This document shows, piece after piece, positions 33,301-39,992 of a stretch of 64,000 nucleotides of DNA. The first letter of the stretch is position 1. Each line of letters begins with the position of its first letter. The notes under the pieces are model-generated. The model searched no databases, was not told where the DNA came from, and saw only the letters and a list, made by a program, of their open reading frames with translations. A program made the position numbers and the translations under genes. This stretch comes from Streptomyces luomodiensis (GTDB lineage Bacteria; Actinomycetota; Actinomycetes; Streptomycetales; Streptomycetaceae), in NCBI RefSeq assembly GCF_031679605.1, contig NZ_CP117522.1:9548001-9612000 (forward strand), read 5' to 3'.

Positions 33301-33699
33301 GGACCGGGGAGCGGCCGGGCGGGTGACGCCGCGCAGCAGTCCGGCCGGGGCGGTGGGGAGCAGAGCGTGGCCGAGACCGGCGTCGAACGACGGGTTCTGC
33401 CAGGCCGCGAGGCTCGCGCGGAAGGCGAGGCCGTCGCTGACGGCGAGCGGGGTGCGGGCCACGGTGAGGTGCGGCGGCGCGGTACGGCGCCATCCGCCGT
33501 CCCAGTCACCCGGCACGGACGGCCCCGGCACTTCGGACGCGCCGGGGCTCACCCCGTCGTCCGACCGCCCGCCCCGACCGGAACCCAGCCCGGCCCCGGA
33601 ATCCAGCCCGGCCCCAGGACCCGCCGTCCCCGCAGGTTCCGCCGTGCGGGCGGCGGGGCGCCGGCGCCGTCTGTGCAGCCATGCCATCCGCTCAGCCAC
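30328..33699 (-). CDS. Very large Pro/Ala/Gly-rich protein inside the injection-system operon
   Basis: 1123 aa of function unknown. The first 20 residues are basic (MAWLHRRRRRP); a short ordered piece (LAFRASLAAWQNPSFDAGLGHALL) follows near residue 90. A stretch of about sixteen five-residue units such as GSATS, GAVTS and GAVIS lies near residues 200-280, then a long Pro/Ala-rich tract with repeated VQR motifs (PVVQRR, RVQRA, PVQRAP). The last 30 residues are ordered and charged (DDLARRLLDPVARLLRAELRRGRERMGRPYDGRR in two parts). Start: GTG 33699, overlapping the small gene upstream; ATG 33687 is an alternative. The place in the operon and absence of another candidate make a tape-measure or length-related role possible, but nothing in the sequence proves it. 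Confidence 0.65.
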   Translation of the reverse strand: MAERMAWLHRRRRRPAARTAEPAGTAGPGAGLDSGAGLGSGRGGRSDDGVSPGASEVPGPSVPGDWDGGWRRTAPPHLTVARTPLAVSDGLAFRASLAAWQNPSFDAGLGHALLPTAPAGLLRGVTRPAAPRSAPSGGGPLLLRAVRPEGAAASDGGTPDAAPDARTPGVAGAARAGGAGGAAGRSRAGARPSGPGRTGPGAPGPAASGPAASGPGASGAVTSGSVTSGSAASGSATSGAVTSGAVISGSATSGSATSGAVISGSATSGASVPGSVTSGAPAPGPVGTRPAPSGSGPSVMRSSRDRSGGTGSAGTGPAGTGPEPRAAVARPVTGAPSADGGSDTPHRDRGLAPSPAVPGAGPVVTSAGTGRRTTPPQIPLVRRVAVVPHAKASVARSADGGPAAPHRTGQARPPGGSRAEGGTPPSAGPSGRRTAAGTSGTGSARGDGQAASGPDESGPAVPLRPLGPSPIVARRPAGPVRRLPALRPATSATPGDRATSGAPGPTAAPTTAPTAATPMAPGDATAPGAPRAGSRAPLGAPLSELPPTAAPPPPGASAPHAAPGPVGPVVQRRADGATGGPVPYDGGATRTAHGAPDDPDGPDGPANPPRRPPAPGRSGARARGGLGAPLPALPPSAEAPGSTASGARAARTAPGPDAQRAPAGPGRGPGPSTAPPTAGDPASPGSGGTDQAAPLLGSADVPHHLMGHPPSTDPAGDAVRHGPAHTPAPPLVTPSPAAPDAHDTDASGTAGRAQRPGAAAAGPGPGAPSPVVVARAVAARTGGDGGPGVAAPSGTARRAARPAQAVPRSLALLAARPLTLDTRAAHGTAPPAVARPGGRPVVPVRWSGGPATPGEAPGKAPEGPAPSVPHPSATVPAAPRVQRAAAVRPGPVVPGVRQSGALDPVQRAPGPGQRALSAVQPAPVVRPAPPGRTTAGDVTARTPTAHGTAATPATPAAPATPVVRTAPAVPATAVPDRRPVATPEGPAPTGLPSATAVPARPVPVVRARPGSGAHGAAPATGGGGTGRTAPPVQRREAAPVGSAVPTGGPATGVPAGDRPARAAGPAASPASGAGAAQHPDALENPGADLDDLARRLLDPVARLLRAELRRGRERMGRPYDGRR
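32865..33110. repeat. 15-bp imperfect tandem repeats inside the proline-rich gene
   Basis: About sixteen units related to GGAACCGGACGTGAC (plus strand) repeat in frame, coding for five-residue SG-x-x-T/S units on the minus strand. Confidence 0.85.
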
Positions 33700-33850
33700 C
33701 TTCGTTCACACGCGTGTTGATCCGGGCGATCTCGGCCACCCACTGCCGGCGCTCGTCGTGGGTCAGGTCGAGGATCTCCGCGCGGGGCCAGTGGAAGTGG
33801 TAGGCGATGTACGCGATCTCCTCCCGGAGCCGGGGAAGGGCGTACGTCAC
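33692..33850 (-). CDS. DUF6760-like 52-residue injection-system protein
   Basis: Small gene missed by length cut-offs. GTG at 33850 starts MTYALPRLREEIAYIAYHFH, then WPRAEILDLTHDERRQWVAEI and a charged end. This is the short conserved family (DUF6760) that in phage-like contractile systems follows the tail assembly protein. The start overlaps the upstream stop by four bases (GTGA), and its end overlaps the start of the large proline-rich gene. GGGGGAA serves as ribosome site. Probably an assembly helper, by analogy with the second half of tail assembly chaperone pairs. Confidence 0.8.
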   Translation of the reverse strand: MTYALPRLREEIAYIAYHFHWPRAEILDLTHDERRQWVAEIARINTRVNEGG

Positions 33851-34341
33851 GATTCCCCCAGGCGCCCACCCGAGAGGTCGACCTCGAAGCCGCCCTCGCA
33901 GTGCGGGCAGGTCACCGCGGCGCGGGTGTGGCCCTCGCTGTTGACGCGGCGGTAGAAGTCCTGGAGGAAGGCGACGTCCGTGGCGTACATCCGCTCCACG
34001 ATCCCGGCGTGCACATCGGTGAGGGTGCCGAGCCGGGTGATCACCTGGCTGAGCAGCACCACGCTCAGGTACGCCGGGTTCTCCTTGACCCGCAGGTCGA
34101 TCTGGGGCCGCAGCTCGTCCCGGGCGGTGGCCAGCCGCATGGTGCCGTGGCGGTGGACCGCGCCCGTCTCGTCCACGTACCCGCGTGGCAACTCGAACGC
34201 GAACTCCGTCCGCAGCCCGTGGTCCTCCCCGGACGTGGCCGGAGTCGCCGGGGCCGCCGCCGTCTGCTCCGGGGCGGGAGCGGGCGCCGTCACCTGGAGG
34301 ATCTCCTCCAGGTTGCCCGCGGTCACCGTACGGCGCCTCAT
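33847..34341 (-). CDS. Tail assembly chaperone-like protein of the injection system
   Basis: 164 aa. The centre, FAFELPRGYVDETGAVHRHGTMRLATARDEL and PQIDLRVKENPAYLSVVLLSQVITRLG, is the conserved phage-tail protein pattern found between tube and small DUF6760-like gene in Actinobacterial injection systems. A single CPHC zinc-knuckle-like motif sits near the C-terminus (TCPHCEGGFEVDL). ATG 34341 overlaps the tube gene stop by four bases. Function by position and pattern only. Confidence 0.75.
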   Translation of the reverse strand: MRRRTVTAGNLEEILQVTAPAPAPEQTAAAPATPATSGEDHGLRTEFAFELPRGYVDETGAVHRHGTMRLATARDELRPQIDLRVKENPAYLSVVLLSQVITRLGTLTDVHAGIVERMYATDVAFLQDFYRRVNSEGHTRAAVTCPHCEGGFEVDLSGGRLGES

Positions 34342-34778
34342 TCGACCACGATCTCCTCGAAGACGATCGTCACCGTCTCGGTGGCCGCGGCCGACTCGCC
34401 CGCCTTCAGCGACGGGCCCTCCCATTTGGACGCCCAGCCCTGCATGAGCTGGATGCGCCGGACGGTGGTGCCCTCGGAGTCCTTGATCTCGATGGTGAGG
34501 TTCTGCCGGGCGGCGTCCACGGCGCCCTTGTTCAGCGTCTCCTTGATCCACTCGGTGAACTCGCTGCTCTTGTCGAGTCCCCGGGTGATCGTGACCTCTC
34601 CGGCCTGCCGGGCGCCGGGCTGCTTGCGGATGATCTGTTTGCCCTCCGAGCTGACCTGGCGTACCTCGACGACCTCCTCCTCGACCGTCAGCCCGCTGAT
34701 CTCCTGAATCGACTCGACCAGATAGCCGCCGAGCTGCACGCCGAAGACGTGGGTGGAAAGAGCGTCACCCTCTGCCAT
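34338..34778 (-). CDS. Inner tube protein of the injection system (Hcp/gp19-like)
   Basis: 146 aa. The sequence FGVQLGGYLVESIQEISGL, the acidic VEEEVVEVRQ and ITRGLDKSSEFTEWIKETLNKG, ending VTIVFEEIVVE, is the main tube family found directly downstream of the sheath gene. Rings of this protein stack inside the sheath and form the needle. ATG 34778 lies 33 bases after the sheath stop. Expected to be the most abundant product with the sheath. Confidence 0.9.
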   Translation of the reverse strand: MAEGDALSTHVFGVQLGGYLVESIQEISGLTVEEEVVEVRQVSSEGKQIIRKQPGARQAGEVTITRGLDKSSEFTEWIKETLNKGAVDAARQNLTIEIKDSEGTTVRRIQLMQGWASKWEGPSLKAGESAAATETVTIVFEEIVVE

Positions 34779-34811
34779 GACTGTCCGTCACCTCTCCTTG
34801 CGATCCGCGGG

Positions 34812-36395
34812 TCACTCGTCGATGAGGCTGGTGCTGTCGGAGAACTGGGCCAGCCGGAACACCACGAACTCCGCGGGCTTGACCGGCGCGACGCCGATCT
34901 CGCAGACGACCCGGCCCTGGTCGATGGACTCCTGCGGGTTGTTGTCGCGGTCGCACCGCACATAGAACGCCTCGTCGGCGGTGCGGCCGAACAGCGCGCC
35001 GCGCCGCCACTCCTCGGTGAGGAACGCGGTGACGTTGCGCCGGATGCTCGACCACAGCCGGTCGTCGTTCGGTTCGAAGACCACCCACTGGGTGCCCAGG
35101 AGGATCGACTCCTCCAGGTAGTTGAACAGCCGCCGCACGTTCAGGTACCGCCAGGCCGGGTCGGAGGACAAGGTGCGGGCGCCCCACACCCGGATGCCCC
35201 GGCCGGGGAAGGCCCGTACGCAGTTCACCCCGATCGGGTTGAGCAGGTCCTGCTCGCCCTTGCTGAGCCGCAGTTCGAGGTCCACCGCGCCCCGCACCAC
35301 CTCGTTGGCGGGCGCCTTGTGCACACCGCGCTCGGCGTCGCTGCGCGCCCACACCCCGGCGATGTGGCCGCTCGGCGGGACGGTGGTGTTGCGTCCGGCG
35401 GCCGGGTCGAAGACCCGCACCCACGGGTAGTACAGGGCGGCGTACCGGGAGTCGTAGCCCGCCTCGTCGTTGCGCCAGGCGCGGACCTGCTGGGCCGAGA
35501 GGCGCGGCGGGGGATCCAGGACGGCCACCCGATCGCCCATCTGCTCGCAGTGCGCGATCACGGCGAGCTGTACGGTGCGCACGCCCTCGGCGTCGAGGGC
35601 GCCGCGCTCGTAGGCGCTCATCAGATCCGGCACCGCGACCATCGTGATCTCGTCGATGGTCTCCAGGCCGCCGAAGCCTGTGCGGGCGGCGGCGTCCCCC
35701 ACGTACTCGGCCGGGTCCAGGCGCACCACGTCGCCGGAGCCGGACCCGCCGGGCGTGGCGGGGGCGACGGGTGCGGCCGGTCCGTCGGGCACCGCCACGG
35801 TCCCGGTCGCGGGCCTGCTCTGGGCGGCGGGCCGCTGCTCGGTGACCTCGATCAGCTTCGAGGAGCGGGCCTGGGTGACCAGATACCCCTTGACGTTCTT
35901 GCGGGTGGAGGCCTCGTACCGCTCCACCACCTGGTCGCCCTGGCGCACCAGGAGCGTGAAGCGGTCCTCGGGCGGGTTCTCCCCCTCGGCGTCGGCCACC
36001 TCCACCGACACCCCGGTGACCCCCGGCCGGGCCGCCACCAGGAAGCCGCCCAGCTCCACCGGCTCCGCCGCCGGGGTCTCCCCGCGCCGCCGCGGGCCGG
36101 TGGCGGCCGCGGGCGCGGAGGTGTCCTCGGCGGAACCGCCGATCCGCACGATGTACGCGGCGCCGCCGCCGTTGGCGAAGTACCCGTACACCGCATGGGC
36201 GAGATACGTCCCCTCGGTGAAGCCACCGAACGACTGGGTGTACTGGTCCCAGCCGGTGACCAGCGTCGGCGTGTGGAACGGGCCGCTCTGAGCGAACCCG
36301 ACGAACGCGGCGACGGCGGTGCCGACCCCTTCGATGGGCCGGGCACCGGACTGCACCTCCTCCACGTACACGCCCGGGGTGAGGTACGTCGGCAT
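34812..36395 (-). CDS. Contractile sheath protein
   Basis: 527 aa. It begins YLTPGVYVEEVQSGARPIEGVGTAVAAFVGFA, the standard start of tail sheath proteins, contains an inserted variable domain (roughly residues 100-270), and ends with the sheath core IGVNCVRAFPGRGIRVWGARTLSS, YLNVRRLFNYLEESI and FRLAQFSDSTSLIDE. The start ATG 36395 has AAGGAG upstream. The sheath surrounds the tube and contracts to drive it. The 340-bp gap before it probably carries an internal promoter. Confidence 0.93.
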   Translation of the reverse strand: MPTYLTPGVYVEEVQSGARPIEGVGTAVAAFVGFAQSGPFHTPTLVTGWDQYTQSFGGFTEGTYLAHAVYGYFANGGGAAYIVRIGGSAEDTSAPAAATGPRRRGETPAAEPVELGGFLVAARPGVTGVSVEVADAEGENPPEDRFTLLVRQGDQVVERYEASTRKNVKGYLVTQARSSKLIEVTEQRPAAQSRPATGTVAVPDGPAAPVAPATPGGSGSGDVVRLDPAEYVGDAAARTGFGGLETIDEITMVAVPDLMSAYERGALDAEGVRTVQLAVIAHCEQMGDRVAVLDPPPRLSAQQVRAWRNDEAGYDSRYAALYYPWVRVFDPAAGRNTTVPPSGHIAGVWARSDAERGVHKAPANEVVRGAVDLELRLSKGEQDLLNPIGVNCVRAFPGRGIRVWGARTLSSDPAWRYLNVRRLFNYLEESILLGTQWVVFEPNDDRLWSSIRRNVTAFLTEEWRRGALFGRTADEAFYVRCDRDNNPQESIDQGRVVCEIGVAPVKPAEFVVFRLAQFSDSTSLIDE

Positions 36396-36735
36396 TCCGG
36401 CTCCTTCACGTCCTGACAGCCCACTTGTGTCCGGGCCGAGTCTCATCGGTGGGTCCCTTGGGACGGCAGGGGCCCGGGTCCCTCTCCGGGGGCAGGCCGG
36501 CTGCCTTTCCGAACGCCCCGCCTGCCTTGTCCGGCCGTCACCCGGCCTTGCCCTCGGCTCTGCCTGTGCGGGCCTGGACACCCGTGGTCCCCCGCGACCG
36601 GCACGGGGGAACGAGGCCCCGGGCCCGGCGAGCCCCGGCCACGGGACCGCCGTCCAGCGGACGGAGACGGACGAGCGGAGAGCAGGAGGAGGCGGTGGAA
36701 GCGGCGGGGGCGAGCGAGCCAGGGGTGGGCGCCCT
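36396..36735. other. 340-bp gap between the ATPase and sheath genes; probable internal promoter
   Basis: No convincing gene on either strand. This is the only large gap inside the otherwise tightly packed minus-strand cluster, suggesting separate expression of the sheath-tube genes. It contains the palindrome GTCCC-TT-GGGAC at 36453-36464, about 60 bp upstream of the sheath start, which may be an operator or a short hairpin. Confidence 0.5.
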
Positions 36736-39252
36736 TCACGCCTCGTTGGCCGCCCCCAGATACGGCCCGAACTCGCCCTCCAGTACCAGCCGTCCGAGCT
36801 TGCGGTACTCCTGGGCGACCGCCGTCACCAGCAGTCGCATGGTCAGCGGGCCGCCCGACTCCGCCGCGAGGTAGGCCGCGGTCACCGCGCAGGCCCGGAT
36901 CGAGCCGCCGGCCAGCTCGAAGCGGTCCGCGCAGAAGGCGAGGTCCACGTCGGCGGCGCGGGGCAGTCGGTCACCCAGGCACCGTTCCCACAGGGCGAGG
37001 CGCCGGCCGGCGTCGGGCACCGGGAAGTCGGCCACCACGTCCAGACGGCGCGTGAACGCCTCGTCCAGGTTGGCCCGCATGTTGGTGGTCAGCACCGCGA
37101 TCCCGTCGAACGACTCCATGCGCTGGAGCAGATACGCCGACTCGATGTTGGCGTGCCGGTCGTGCGCGTCCTTCACCTCCGAGCGCTTGCCGAAGATGGC
37201 GTCGGCCTCGTCGAAGAGCAGCACCCCGTTGACCACCGACGCCTCGGTGAAGATCCGCTCCAGATTCTTCTCGGTCTCCCCGACGTACTTGTCGACGACC
37301 GTGGACAGGTCCACCACGTACAGGTCCATGCCCAGATCGGCCGCGACGACCTCGGCGGACATGGTCTTGCCGGTGCCCGACTCGCCTGCGAACAGCGCGA
37401 TCACGCCGCGGCCCCGGCCGCCGCCGGGCCGCATCCCCCACTGCCCGAGCACCTGATCGCGGTGGCGGGCGCGCACCGCGAGGTCGCGCAGCCGCCGGTG
37501 GGTCGGCCGCGGCAGGACGAGGTCGTCCCAGCCGACGGACGGCTCCACCCGGCGGGCGAGCCGGTCGAGCCCGGCACCGTTCTGGGCCCGTACGGCGGCC
37601 CGCAGATCGTCGGGGCCGACCGTACGCCCGCCGAGGGCGGCCGTGCGCACCGCCACGTCGGCGGCGCGGCGCAGCTGCCCGGAGTCCAGGCGGTGGGCGG
37701 CGACCGCCCGAGCCAGTGCGTCCGCGTCGCCGGTCGCGCGCCCGTCCCCGGCGGCCCGGTCCAGCGCGTGCCGCCAGCGCGCGGCCTGCCGCTCAGGTGT
37801 GGGCGCCGTGACCGTCAGGGTGACGGGCGAGTCGGCCGCCCACGCCGGATCCCATCCGGTGGCGCCGTACGTGAACAGGGGGACGCCGCGCAGCGCGTCG
37901 CACACCGCCCGCAGGACGCGAGCCCGTCCGGCGGGTTCGCCGGGCAGCGACTCCAGCGGGCCGAGGAGGACCCCGGCGCCGGTCAGCCGCGCCTCCAGGG
38001 CGGTGACCCGGGCGAGTTCCGGCACCTCGCCGGCGCGCCGGGCGAGCGCCGCCGGGTCCAGCACCAGCGGACCGAGACCACGGGCGCGCAGCGCGGCGGC
38101 GGCCAGCCCCTCGGCGTCGCCGCCCCGGCTGCGCAGATGGACATGGCCGGTGCCGGTTCCGGCCGCGGCGGCCGCGTGGTCCGTCTCGGCCGCCTCGGCG
38201 GTCGGGTCCGGGCAGGCCGCGGCGAGCACCCCGATGAGCCGCGCGTCGGGCGCCGGGTGGCCGAGCAGATGGGCGGTGACGCGGTCGGGCACCCGCACGA
38301 CGCGGGACAGCGGCGGCCGGTCCGGCTCGGTGACCTCCAGCAGACCGCCCGCGATCAGCGGCGCGCCGGGCGAGAGCCGGAACCGTGCGGGTGACACCCC
38401 GCCGGCCCCGCACAGTTCGAGAGCGAGCCCGACCGTGGGGCGACGGCGCGTCAGGTCGTCGTTGAGATAGCCGTAGAGCTGTTCGTACCGGGAGTCCAGA
38501 TCGGGCGCCACCGCGACCAGGAGCAGGTCCGCGTCCAACGGCGACAAGCCGAAGTCGGCCGCGAGACGGGCCAGGACCGAGCCGGGCGGCGGGGACGGCG
38601 GCTCGGGGGCGGCCGGTCCGAGCCCGTTCGGCCGGTCCAGGAGACGGGCGACCGCCTCCGGGGAGAGGTACTGCCCCCGGTACGGGTCGTCGGGGTCGGG
38701 ATCGAGGGCACGCCGCGCCGCCACGGCCTCCCGGACCCGCTCCTCGACCAGCCGGAACCGTGCCCACAGATACGCGTCCCCGGCCCCCTCGACAGCGCCC
38801 CCACCGGGCGGGGTGCCGAGAGCGGTGGCGGGCCATGCGCCGGGTGCGGCGTCGGTGCCCCGCTCGGCGGGCGGTGGGGTGTCGGGTCTGGCGCCGGGTG
38901 GTGTCTCGGGCCGGGTGCCGGACGCGGTGCCGGGCCATGCGCCGGGTGCGGCGTCGGTGCCCCGCTCGGCGGGCGGTGGGGTGTCGGGTCTGGCGCCGGG
39001 TGGTGTCTCGGGCCAGGTGCCGGGCGCAGTGCCGGGCCATGCGTCGGGTCTGGCGCTGGGTGGGTGGCCGGTGACACCGTCGGCGGTCCGGCCGTCGGGT
39101 ACGGCCTCGGTCCGTGGCTCGTCCCGGGCCTCGGGCGGGGCTTCGGGCGGGGCCTGGGGCGGGGCCTCGTCCGAGGCTTCGGGCGGGGCCCCGGTGCCAG
39201 GTTCGCGCGCCGGGTCGGGCCGGGCGGCGACGGGTTCGGCGGTGTGCGTCAC
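36736..39252 (-). CDS. AAA+ ATPase of the injection system (Afp15-like)
   Basis: 838 aa. Residues 1-120 are a disordered Pro/Ala region with a 34-residue tandem repeat. The middle is an N-terminal helical region (RLVEERVREAVAARR, LAADFGLSPLDADLLLVA). The AAA+ module is at about 590-800: Walker A GESGTGKT near 621, Walker B LLFDEAD near 676, sensor TTNM and arginine finger FTRRLD. Afp15/Pvc15-type ATPases are needed for assembly or tube loading. GTG 39252 overlaps the DUF4255 gene stop by four bases. Confidence 0.88.
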   Translation of the reverse strand: MTHTAEPVAARPDPAREPGTGAPPEASDEAPPQAPPEAPPEARDEPRTEAVPDGRTADGVTGHPPSARPDAWPGTAPGTWPETPPGARPDTPPPAERGTDAAPGAWPGTASGTRPETPPGARPDTPPPAERGTDAAPGAWPATALGTPPGGGAVEGAGDAYLWARFRLVEERVREAVAARRALDPDPDDPYRGQYLSPEAVARLLDRPNGLGPAAPEPPSPPPGSVLARLAADFGLSPLDADLLLVAVAPDLDSRYEQLYGYLNDDLTRRRPTVGLALELCGAGGVSPARFRLSPGAPLIAGGLLEVTEPDRPPLSRVVRVPDRVTAHLLGHPAPDARLIGVLAAACPDPTAEAAETDHAAAAAGTGTGHVHLRSRGGDAEGLAAAALRARGLGPLVLDPAALARRAGEVPELARVTALEARLTGAGVLLGPLESLPGEPAGRARVLRAVCDALRGVPLFTYGATGWDPAWAADSPVTLTVTAPTPERQAARWRHALDRAAGDGRATGDADALARAVAAHRLDSGQLRRAADVAVRTAALGGRTVGPDDLRAAVRAQNGAGLDRLARRVEPSVGWDDLVLPRPTHRRLRDLAVRARHRDQVLGQWGMRPGGGRGRGVIALFAGESGTGKTMSAEVVAADLGMDLYVVDLSTVVDKYVGETEKNLERIFTEASVVNGVLLFDEADAIFGKRSEVKDAHDRHANIESAYLLQRMESFDGIAVLTTNMRANLDEAFTRRLDVVADFPVPDAGRRLALWERCLGDRLPRAADVDLAFCADRFELAGGSIRACAVTAAYLAAESGGPLTMRLLVTAVAQEYRKLGRLVLEGEFGPYLGAANEA
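38831..39060. repeat. 102-bp tandem repeat in the ATPase N-terminus
   Basis: Near-identical units begin at about 38831, 38933 and (partial) 39035, each 102 bp or 34 codons, coding for a unit with GARPDTPPPAERGTDAAPGA. In frame, so length changes would keep the protein readable. Confidence 0.9.
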
Positions 39253-39992
39253 GGCCGGCGGTCTCCCTGGTCGTCTCCCCGGCTGTCGTCCCGATGGTCT
39301 CCTCGGCGGCGCCGCCGGGCGGGGACGGGCTGCCGCTCGCGCGGGCCGGCGAAGCCGTACGGGCCCGGGTCGGTCGTGCCCGGGTAGCGCAGCCGGCGCC
39401 CCGGTGTCGCGTCCCCGCCACTGTCCCGGGCCGCGGAGCGCGCCACCAGTCCCTCGGTGACCGGTGGCGCGACGGCGGTGCTGATCCCGGCCAGCGGCGC
39501 CCGCACCCGCACCCCGAGCGACGCCTTCAGCTCCCCGCCGAGCGCCGACCACACATCGGCGGCGGTCGGCGCGTCGAGCCCGGCCTCCGCGGTGTCCAGG
39601 CCCACGGTCAGGCCGAGTTCGGCGAGGGAGCCGGTGAGCAGCCGCGCGGGCAGCGTCTCGGTGGCCACCAGGCAGGCGAGTACCTGCGAGAGCAGCCGGT
39701 GTTCGTCCTGCGGCCGGTTCGCCCACGCCGTGACCAGGTACGTCAGCGTGAACCAGCGCGCCGGGGCCCGCCGCGCCACCACGTGGCCGTCCGCGTCGTA
39801 CACCTCCCGGTCCCCGGCGCCGCGCCGCGTGGCGTCCTCGCGGATGTCGTAGAGGAACACGCAGACCGTGGGGGCGCTGCGGCGCGCCGCCCAGTCCCGG
39901 GTGGGCGCGTCGAACACCACCTCGATGCCCGACGCCTCCAGTGCGCACTCGCCGAGCAGGCGGCGCAGCCCCTCGTCCACCTCGTGGATCAT
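39249..39992 (-). CDS. DUF4255/Pvc16-family tail terminator protein
   Basis: 247 aa. MIHEVDEGLRRLLGE, then VVFDAPTRDWAARRSAPTVCVFLYDIREDA and WFTLTYLVTAWANRPQDEHRLLSQVL, is the Pvc16 N-terminal domain family. In other systems it caps the distal end of sheath and tube. The last 50 residues are Arg/Asp-rich and low complexity. ATG 39992 overlaps the propeller gene stop by four bases. Confidence 0.88.
   Translation of the reverse strand: MIHEVDEGLRRLLGECALEASGIEVVFDAPTRDWAARRSAPTVCVFLYDIREDATRRGAGDREVYDADGHVVARRAPARWFTLTYLVTAWANRPQDEHRLLSQVLACLVATETLPARLLTGSLAELGLTVGLDTAEAGLDAPTAADVWSALGGELKASLGVRVRAPLAGISTAVAPPVTEGLVARSAARDSGGDATPGRRLRYPGTTDPGPYGFAGPRERQPVPARRRRRGDHRDDSRGDDQGDRRP

Noticed and set aside
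31565..33955. Plus-strand frame with attractive PDVAEPD-type repeats opposite the proline-rich gene
   Set aside because: The repeats are only the complement of those in the minus-strand gene; the minus gene has the operon context, ordered ends and overlapping neighbours. Some doubt remains because both frames are low complexity.
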